7,008 nt of DNA, taken from assembly GCA_003455605.1 (NCBI GenBank), contig DMQR01000042.1, positions 1 through 7,008 of the forward strand, read 5' to 3'. How positions within the stretch are numbered: position 1 is the stretch's first letter; each line of letters starts with the position of its first letter. The notes under the pieces are model-generated. The model was given only the letters and a program-made list of their open reading frames with translations. It made no database searches and had not been told where the DNA came from. The position numbers and the translations under genes are program-made. Shown in pieces: positions 1-4,876 of the stretch. The DNA comes from Cryomorphaceae bacterium (lineage in GTDB: Bacteria; Bacteroidota; Bacteroidia; Flavobacteriales; Schleiferiaceae).

Positions 1-273
1 GCCTCGGGGGCGAGCGACCAAGATTTTAGTTTGTTGCTCGATGCCCATGTAGGCATGGCCTACCGCGAGAACCAAACGGTGATAGGCGAGTCGTTTAATA
101 GCTCGGACGTTAAGGTGGGTATGGGCGCACAATGTACTTGGTGGGTGAGCCAGAGTGCGGGTATTTATTTATGGCCGCAGCTGAGTAAAACTAATGGTGG
201 CCCGAGCGGGTTATGGGAATGGCAATTGATTCTGCCCATTGGCGTGCAGTGGAATTGGTATCAGAAACCATGA
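1..273 (+). CDS. C-terminal fragment of a probable outer-membrane beta-barrel protein (5' end outside window)
   Basis: Frame 1 is open from the first base to a TGA at 271-273, giving about 90 codons of the end of a larger protein. The family is not recognised. The visible part looks like amphipathic beta strands with short polar turns: alternating small, polar and aromatic residues, many Gly and Trp (for example GAQCTWWVSQSAGIYLWPQL, then LILPIGVQWNWYQ). This is the usual look of the last strands of an outer-membrane barrel. It does not end in the classical terminal Phe but in WNWYQKP. Its stop overlaps the lipB start as ATGA, so the two genes are probably translationally coupled in one transcript. 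The coding call is firm because the frame is open and abuts lipB. The barrel call is inference from composition. A soluble beta-rich domain is the alternative. Confidence 0.6.
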   Translation, partial: ASGASDQDFSLLLDAHVGMAYRENQTVIGESFNSSDVKVGMGAQCTWWVSQSAGIYLWPQLSKTNGGPSGLWEWQLILPIGVQWNWYQKP

Positions 274-998
274 AAGAAATAAAGTTCCAAGATATAGGCC
301 GCGTCGGTTATAAGGAGGCGTGGGATTTCCAGACTCTATTATTTGAGGAGACTGTAGCGCAGAAATTGGTTAACCGAAAAACCCCAGAGCAGGCCAAAGA
401 GACCACGGACCATTTGATTTTTGTAGAGCATCCGCCGGTGTTTACCCTTGGGAAGAGTGGGAAGGAGGAACATTTGTTGGTGGACGAGGCGCGCCTGAAA
501 ATAGAGGGGATTGAATACTTTCCGGTGAACCGTGGCGGGGACATAACCTACCATGGGCCAGGGCAAATTGTTGGCTACCCCATCTTGGATTTGGACCATT
601 ATTTCACGGACATTCATAAATACTTGCGCTATCTTGAAGAGGTTGTAATTTCCACGCTGAGGTTTTATGGCCTGGATTCAGGCCGCTCTGAAGGCGAGAC
701 TGGAGTATGGCTGGATGCCGGAACGCCTTTTGCCCGGAAGATTTGTGCCCTAGGTGTGAAGGCCTCACGCTGGACCACTATGCACGGTTTTGCCTTTAAT
801 GTAAACATGGATTTGAGCCATTTTACACACATAGTGCCCTGTGGCATTAGAAATAAGGCAGTAACGTCGCTGCACATAGAATTGGGCCGAGAAATCGATT
901 TGAATGAGGTAAAGGACCAATTAAGAAAGAATTTTGAACAACAGTTTGGCTGTACCTTAGTACCGTCAAAACAACCCTACAAACATGAAAACAGCTAA
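270..998 (+). CDS. lipB: Octanoyl-[acyl-carrier-protein]:protein N-octanoyltransferase LipB
   Basis: LipB moves the octanoyl group from octanoyl-ACP to a lysine of lipoyl domains (pyruvate and 2-oxoglutarate dehydrogenases, glycine cleavage H protein). LipA then inserts sulfur to make lipoate. It is a cytoplasmic enzyme. The 242-residue protein shows the family signature RGGDITYHGPGQ at 88-99, the GVWLD strand at 145-149, KICALGVK at 157-164 and HGFAFNVNMDL at 172-182. The acyl-carrying cysteine is C191 in VPCGI and its lysine partner is K157. The 34-residue spacing equals that of K135 and C169 in E. coli LipB. An in-frame ATG exists at 213, but ATG 270 is preferred: it overlaps the upstream TGA as ATGA, gives the normal family length, and avoids 19 residues that only re-read the upstream gene. 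There is no Shine-Dalgarno sequence. The gene overlaps the next by 14 bp. lipA is not in the window. Confidence 0.97.
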   Translation: MKEIKFQDIGRVGYKEAWDFQTLLFEETVAQKLVNRKTPEQAKETTDHLIFVEHPPVFTLGKSGKEEHLLVDEARLKIEGIEYFPVNRGGDITYHGPGQIVGYPILDLDHYFTDIHKYLRYLEEVVISTLRFYGLDSGRSEGETGVWLDAGTPFARKICALGVKASRWTTMHGFAFNVNMDLSHFTHIVPCGIRNKAVTSLHIELGREIDLNEVKDQLRKNFEQQFGCTLVPSKQPYKHENS

Positions 999-2109
999 AC
1001 GCGTCGTCGCCATTGTCGTCGTACTATTTCTGGCCCTCAAGTTTTCTCCCTTCAGCTATCTCATTCGCGGGGTTCAGGCTGCCTACCTTGACGGCCATAC
1101 TAGTGCTCACATATACGATCGCGGTCATTTTGATCAGCGCGAGATGCCCGTCTCCAATGTAGTGACCTTGCCGGAAGGGTCCTATACACTCAAGCTCACG
1201 CCGGAAACCAGAACCGCCCTTGAATCCTACGATACGAGGGGCCTAATCGTTCTAGAAAAGGACTCAGTGGTCTTCGAAGAATATTGGGCTGATCACGATG
1301 CGTCGACCATCAGTAATAGCTTCTCCAGTGCGAAAACAGTTATCACCTTGTTGATTCAGATTGCCATTCAGGACGGCTATATCGATTCTTGGGACGACCC
1401 CATCACGAAGTACATTCCGGAGTATGTGATTCCGGAGGGTATAAAGGAGCCGTCCTTACGTCATTTCAGTACTATGACAGCGGGTATGCAAATAAAGGAG
1501 AGCTACAACGATCCTTTCTCGAAAACTGCTAAATTGTACTACGGCGATAATGTAGAGGCTACGGTACTAAGCATACCGCCAGGGAAGCATCCGACGGGTG
1601 AAGTGTACGAATACCAAAGTGCGCAGACCCAAGTATTGACGGTTGCGTTGAGCCGCGCCGTGGGTGAGAGTATCTCAAGTTTTGCGAACCGCGAACTCTT
1701 TGCGAAGGTGGGATTTGAGGTGCCGGCAACTTGGCATTTAGATAGAGCCGATGGATTGGAATTGGGATTTTGTTGTCTTAATATGAGTGTCAGAGATTTT
1801 GTTAAGTTGGGTCAATTCATATTGCACGACGGTAAAATCAATGGTCAATCGGTGGTGGATTCAGCCTTCATTGCTATGGCATCTCAAGGATACAAGAGTC
1901 CGAACTATGGGCATAGCTTTTGGATCTATCCAGAACCGTACAACCACGTATTAGGATTCCGTGGTATGTTGGGCCAGTATATCATCATTGACCGCTTACA
2001 CGAGCGAGTGATGATGCGTATTGGCGAAAGCGACGGAGGTCGCTTTCGTAAAGACTTCAATAAGGTTGAGCAAGCCCTGCTTCTTCAAATGGACGTTTGG
2101 AACGAATAA
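985..2109 (+). CDS. Membrane-anchored or exported serine hydrolase, beta-lactamase-related (class C / NylB-like) family
   Basis: This 374-residue protein belongs to the SxxK serine hydrolases (Pfam Beta-lactamase, PF00144), which include class C beta-lactamases, D-aminopeptidases, esterases and 6-aminohexanoate-dimer hydrolases. The N-terminus is basic (MKTAKR), then hydrophobic at about 7-20. It is either a membrane anchor or a long signal peptide cut near VQA (30-32), placing the enzyme in the periplasm. The nucleophile motif is S114-S-A-K117. The second motif is Y210-Q-S212 (Y-x-S, as in many esterase- or NylB-like members, not Y-x-N). A GFRGMLGQ strand at 324-331 takes the place of the third KTG-like motif. 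The start lies inside the end of lipB (14-bp overlap) and the stop is 3 bp before the ABC ATPase gene, so co-expression is likely. The substrate cannot be told from the sequence: peptide, ester or amide are all possible, and a true beta-lactamase is unlikely given the motif variants. Confidence 0.88.
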   Translation: MKTAKRVVAIVVVLFLALKFSPFSYLIRGVQAAYLDGHTSAHIYDRGHFDQREMPVSNVVTLPEGSYTLKLTPETRTALESYDTRGLIVLEKDSVVFEEYWADHDASTISNSFSSAKTVITLLIQIAIQDGYIDSWDDPITKYIPEYVIPEGIKEPSLRHFSTMTAGMQIKESYNDPFSKTAKLYYGDNVEATVLSIPPGKHPTGEVYEYQSAQTQVLTVALSRAVGESISSFANRELFAKVGFEVPATWHLDRADGLELGFCCLNMSVRDFVKLGQFILHDGKINGQSVVDSAFIAMASQGYKSPNYGHSFWIYPEPYNHVLGFRGMLGQYIIIDRLHERVMMRIGESDGGRFRKDFNKVEQALLLQMDVWNE

Positions 2110-2112
2110 ATC

Positions 2113-3633
2113 ATGCCCACACCTGTTGTCAAATTAGAGCATCTTAACATCTCCTTTGGCCAGAAGCAGGTATTGCATGATTTTTCATTGACCATCTACC
2201 CAGGCCAAAGTCTAGCGGTAGTCGGGGAAACCGGTTCCGGTAAATCTGTGGGCGCACTTTTATCCATGGGTTTGCTGGACTCGAAGGCTAAGATCCAAGC
2301 TAAAAGCGCGAATCTGTTGGGGCATTCTATTTCCAACATGTTCCCTGCGCTCTGGTCAGATATTAGGGGCAAGGAAGTCGCGATGGTTTTTCAAGACCCT
2401 ATGTCCTCCTTGCACCCCTCCATACGCATTGGTAAACAGCTTGATGAGGTTCTAAAGCGTCACACGTCGGCTTTGGCGGAGCAGCGTAAAAGTAAAATCT
2501 TGGAGACTTTGGCGGAGTTGCAGCTCCCTGATCCGGAGCATACTTATAGTAAGTATCCTCACGAATTGAGTGGTGGTCAACGCCAGCGTGTAGTCATTGC
2601 CATGGCCCTGTTATTAGACCCCAAACTCATCATTGCCGACGAACCCACTACGGCACTGGACAAGGCAGTAGAGGCAACCATATTAACCTTGTTGAGAAAC
2701 CTTGTGAAGGAGCGCGGTTGCGCTCTTTGGTTGATCAGCCATGATCTTGAAGTAGTGGCGGAACATGCGGACGATGTCTTGGTGCTTTTCCGCGGAAAAA
2801 CGGTGGAACAAGGTCCGGCGAAGGATATATTTGAGCATCCCCAGCACGCCTATACAAAGGGGTTGTTGGCGTGCCGTCCCCCAAAGCAGGGACGGCCATT
2901 CCCATTGCCGGTGCTTCAGGATTTCTTACGGGGAAAGACGGTGGTAGAGAAGGAAGAATTGGTCGCGCCAGAGGCGACAGACCCTTTGCTTCAGATTGAA
3001 GAATTGACCATCGGCTTTCAGCGAAGAAAGGGATGGCGTAAATACACTCAGTGGGTCGTACGCGATCAAGATTTGGCTTTGATGCCTGGCGAGACACTGG
3101 GACTTATCGGACCTTCAGGATCTGGAAAAAGCACAATCGGCCGTGCCATCGTCGGGCTTAATAATCACGAATACAAGCACTGGAAGTACAGCGGGGATCG
3201 GAGTAAAATCCAGTTCATTTTTCAGGACCCCTACAGTGCGTTGAACAGCGGAAAGCGCATTGGTTGGGCACTGGACCAAGTCTTGCGCAAGCACCATAGT
3301 CATTTGTCCGCTGCCGCCCGACTAGCCAAAGCAAAAGCTTTGTTGGAAGAGGTGGGTCTGCAAGCGTCCGATTTACAAAAGAAGCCTAGTGCTTTCTCAG
3401 GCGGTCAGCGTCAGCGTATCGGCATTGCTCGTGCCTTGGCCGCGGATCCGGAGCTCTTGATTTGTGACGAGATTGTGAGTGCCTTAGATGTGAGCGTGCA
3501 GGCCCAAGTGTTGAATCTGTTGAACGGGATTAAAAAGAATCGGGGCCTGAGTATGATTTTCATCTCTCACGACCCAGATGTTGTTAAGTATATGTGCGAC
3601 CGTATCATTGAATTAGAGCCTATACCGTCTTAA
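2113..3633 (+). CDS. Dual ATP-binding ABC transporter protein, oligopeptide/dipeptide/nickel type (DppD-DppF or YejF-like fusion)
   Basis: One 506-residue chain carries two ABC ATPase domains of the peptide/opine/nickel importer class, as in YejF. It would power an inner-membrane importer from the cytoplasmic side. Domain 1 (about 5-265) has Walker A GETGSGKS 38-45, Q-loop Q94 in VFQDPMSSLHP, signature LSGGQ 152-156, Walker B LIIADE 172-177 with catalytic E177, H210, and the family tail HPQHAYTKGLLACRP 242-256. Domain 2 (about 292-506) has Walker A GPSGSGKS 333-340, Q371, FSGGQ 428-432, Walker B LLICDE 448-453 and H486. Both sites look catalytically complete. Domain 2 is unusually short: only 32 residues separate the Walker A lysine from the Q-loop, and the chain ends 20 residues after H486, with no copy of the C-terminal HPYT-type tail. 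No permease or binding-protein gene is in the window. It ends the gene cluster, upstream of a strong terminator. Confidence 0.93.
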   Translation: MPTPVVKLEHLNISFGQKQVLHDFSLTIYPGQSLAVVGETGSGKSVGALLSMGLLDSKAKIQAKSANLLGHSISNMFPALWSDIRGKEVAMVFQDPMSSLHPSIRIGKQLDEVLKRHTSALAEQRKSKILETLAELQLPDPEHTYSKYPHELSGGQRQRVVIAMALLLDPKLIIADEPTTALDKAVEATILTLLRNLVKERGCALWLISHDLEVVAEHADDVLVLFRGKTVEQGPAKDIFEHPQHAYTKGLLACRPPKQGRPFPLPVLQDFLRGKTVVEKEELVAPEATDPLLQIEELTIGFQRRKGWRKYTQWVVRDQDLALMPGETLGLIGPSGSGKSTIGRAIVGLNNHEYKHWKYSGDRSKIQFIFQDPYSALNSGKRIGWALDQVLRKHHSHLSAAARLAKAKALLEEVGLQASDLQKKPSAFSGGQRQRIGIARALAADPELLICDEIVSALDVSVQAQVLNLLNGIKKNRGLSMIFISHDPDVVKYMCDRIIELEPIPS

Positions 3634-3703
3634 TATCTGTGATTAGACAGTGGAACTTAAAGTACTTATTAATTAACACTACTTTAAACTAGTAAAGATT
3701 ACC

Positions 3704-3771
3704 ATTCGCAATAAAAAGTAGTAAGGAATAAAAAAGACTCTGACGGTATCGTCAGAGTCTTTATTGCGAAT
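3704..3771. repeat. Outer 12-bp inverted repeat enclosing the terminator
   Basis: ATTCGCAATAAA at 3704-3715 is the exact reverse complement of TTTATTGCGAAT at 3760-3771. The right arm shares three bases (3760-3762) with the foot of the terminator stem. The two stems therefore nest, with a 17-base unpaired left side (3716-3732) if both form. The repeat could lengthen the terminator, protect the 3' end from exonucleases, or be the remnant of a longer palindrome. The pairing is seen directly; the role is inference. Confidence 0.7.
3733..3762. terminator. Two-way intrinsic terminator between convergent genes
   Basis: A perfect 13-bp inverted repeat (3733-3745 with 3750-3762) closes a 4-base GTAT loop. 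The core arm is GACTCTGACG. The stem is flanked by A-runs on the left and T-runs on the right, so it works in both directions. Read on the minus strand it is followed by TTTTTT, the stronger tail. On the plus strand the tail is TCTTTATT. It sits 99 bp after the ABC ATPase stop and 43 bp beyond the stop of the convergent minus-strand gene, so it probably ends both transcripts. Confidence 0.92.
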
Positions 3772-3805
3772 CATTAATCGAAGTTAGTTAGGTACTGACC
3801 TTAGA

Positions 3806-4264
3806 TTAAAGTTTGACAGAAATTCCCATACCCAGGTTAATACCTAATGAGTTGGTTATATCGGAAAGATTTAGCATCGGAGCGACTATAACATTCTCTC
3901 CTAATGCATACCAATATCCGACTCCAGCATTTAAGGAATTTAATCCAGCGGACGTGTTATCTCCAACAATTGATAGCACATCAGCACTCACCATAGCGAA
4001 TATATCATCCATAAAGAAGTATCTTACGCTTGGAGCCAATGAGATAGATGTTACCGAGCCAATTCCTAGGCCTACATTCCCTCCAACAGACAGACCGTCC
4101 ATTATGAAGTAATCAGCATTAACACTGGCATTCAAATTAAAATCTGGTGTTATTGTAACCCCTAAATTGGAGGCGCCACCAGCAAAAAGATCACCGCTAG
4201 ACTGAGCGTTAGCAGAAATGGACATGCCAAATGCTACTAACATGCTTAACATAAGTTTTTTCAT
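3806..4264 (-). CDS. Small secreted beta-rich protein, probable outer-membrane beta-barrel
   Basis: This encodes 152 residues with a textbook signal peptide: KK at 2-3, hydrophobic core LMLSMLVAFGMSIS, and a cut after A20 or Q21 in SANAQSS. The mature part, about 131 residues, is rich in Gly, Ser, Asn and Leu. It shows repeated strands with alternating hydrophobic residues (LGVTITP, SVNADYFIMDGLSVGGNVGLGIG, ISLAPSVRYFFMDDIFAMVSADV, LNAGVGYWYALGENVIVAPML) and ends in GMGISVKL. This resembles a small barrel of about eight strands, of the OmpX/OmpA-domain or outer-membrane-protein-like size. There is no OmpA peptidoglycan-binding domain. The precise family and function are not recognised. The ATG at 4264 is supported by the signal peptide. 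The leader is A-rich with no Shine-Dalgarno sequence. It has its own promoter at 4299-4330 and converges on the ABC ATPase gene across a shared terminator. It is more AT-rich than the plus-strand genes. Confidence 0.85.
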   Translation of the reverse strand: MKKLMLSMLVAFGMSISANAQSSGDLFAGGASNLGVTITPDFNLNASVNADYFIMDGLSVGGNVGLGIGSVTSISLAPSVRYFFMDDIFAMVSADVLSIVGDNTSAGLNSLNAGVGYWYALGENVIVAPMLNLSDITNSLGINLGMGISVKL

Positions 4265-4298
4265 GATTTTTAGTTTTTTGATTTTATTAAAAATACTT

Positions 4299-4330
4299 TA
4301 AACTTATTATTGTCATGAATCGGGGCAAAA
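4299..4330 (-). promoter_or_regulatory. Bacteroidota-type promoter for the small secreted protein
   Basis: Reading the minus strand, TTTTG (4330-4326) is followed after 19 bases by TAAGTTTA (4306-4299). This matches seven of eight positions of the phylum's TAnnTTTG -7 element, with TTG as the -33 element. Transcription would start near 4292, about 28 bases before the ATG. The match is by eye; the start site has not been mapped. Confidence 0.5.
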
Positions 4331-4355
4331 GACTTATAAACAACCCGATAGTCTT
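4319..4355. repeat. Two interleaved 6-bp inverted repeats upstream of the small secreted protein
   Basis: ATCGGG (4319-4324) pairs with CCCGAT (4344-4349), and AAGACT (4329-4334) pairs with AGTCTT (4350-4355). The arms alternate and overlap the proposed -33 element. They could be an operator. On the minus strand, the AAGACT/AGTCTT pair followed by TT could also be a weak terminator for the YbjQ gene upstream. Six-base arms are short enough to arise by chance. Confidence 0.35.
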
Positions 4356-4449
4356 AATATCCTGTCAATTAGAGTTTATTGTGATCATTAATTGATTCTG
4401 AAAATGAGCGCAAGAAGAATTATCGCCTAAAGCTAGAAGTATAAAAACA

Positions 4450-4764
4450 TTATTTGAGCTTTACCGCTGTGCCGTAGGCAAGCATTTCAGCAGCACCTTG
4501 CATAACCATAGCTGTTGTGAAGCGAACATTTACAATGGCATCCGCTCCCAAGCGCTCGGCATCTTGAATCATCCGTTGTAATGCCTGCTCACGACTTTGC
4601 GCTTGTAGCTTAGTATATTCTTCAATTTCACCGCCGATAATATTTTTTATGCCTGCGAAAATATCACGCCCTATATTTCGTGCGCGTACAGTGCTTCCAC
4701 GGCATATACCTATATTTTCTGCGATTTCTTTCTGGGCAATAGTAGAGGTAGTGGTTACAATCAT
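4450..4764 (-). CDS. ybjQ: YbjQ/UPF0145 family protein
   Basis: This 104-residue protein matches the YbjQ (DUF74, UPF0145) family along its whole length, close to the 107 residues of E. coli YbjQ. Conserved blocks are the start MIVTTT, RNIGRDIFAGIKNIIGG 29-45, EIEEYTKL 46-53, the helix SREQALQRMIQDAERLGADA 57-76, then IVNVRF 77-82 and GAAEMLAYGTAV 90-101. Family members are small cytoplasmic alpha/beta proteins that form ring-like oligomers. They are often labelled putative heavy-metal-binding, but their function is not established, and no metal-ligand cluster is seen here (a single Cys, C21). The ATG at 4764 begins the conserved N-terminal strand. No Shine-Dalgarno sequence precedes it. It lies upstream of the small secreted protein on the same strand with a 185-bp gap, and diverges from the amylase gene across 112 bp. 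Confidence 0.95.
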   Translation of the reverse strand: MIVTTTSTIAQKEIAENIGICRGSTVRARNIGRDIFAGIKNIIGGEIEEYTKLQAQSREQALQRMIQDAERLGADAIVNVRFTTAMVMQGAAEMLAYGTAVKLK

Positions 4765-4835
4765 GGATTAAATATTAAATTATGAAATTAGGTAAACGCG
4801 ACAAAATCTTGGTAGTTTCTCTATCTGCTTTGCTG

Positions 4836-4843
4836 TAATTTTA
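4836..4843 (+). promoter_or_regulatory. Possible -7 element for the GH13 gene
   Basis: TAATTTTA matches seven of eight positions of TAnnTTTG and lies 33 bases before the GH13 start codon, a sensible distance. The nearest upstream TTG (4809-4811) is 24 bases away, longer than the usual spacing, so the call is weak. The 4765-4876 gap must serve two divergent genes. Confidence 0.25.
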
Positions 4844-4876
4844 ACCATTAATAAGATTACTCGACAGTCTGTAAAT

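Noticed and set aside
213..269. Upstream in-frame ATG that would lengthen LipB by 19 residues
   Set aside because: The extra residues only re-read the end of the upstream gene in another frame. ATG 270 overlaps the upstream stop as ATGA and gives the normal LipB length.
311..322. TAAGGAGG followed closely by GTG, resembling a strong Shine-Dalgarno and start
   Set aside because: It lies inside lipB and the GTG is in a different frame with no supporting protein. Other genes in the window do not use Shine-Dalgarno sequences.
2735..3097. Minus-strand open frame of 120 codons
   Set aside because: It is antisense to the well-supported ABC ATPase, and its translation is Pro/Arg-rich with no recognisable domain or signal.
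3813..4112. Plus-strand open frame of 99 codons
   Set aside because: It is antisense to the signal-peptide-bearing secreted protein and has no recognisable features.
4380..4449. Terminator directly after the YbjQ gene
   Set aside because: Only a 5-bp ATTCT/AGAAT pair with a long loop and a few short palindromes are present. There is no GC-rich stem with a T-run, so read-through into the next gene remains possible.
4765..4876. Minus-strand promoter for the YbjQ gene (TTG with TAATTTAA 19 bases later)
   Set aside because: The -7 candidate matches only four of the six fixed positions of TAnnTTTG, so it is too weak to list, although a promoter must lie in this gap.
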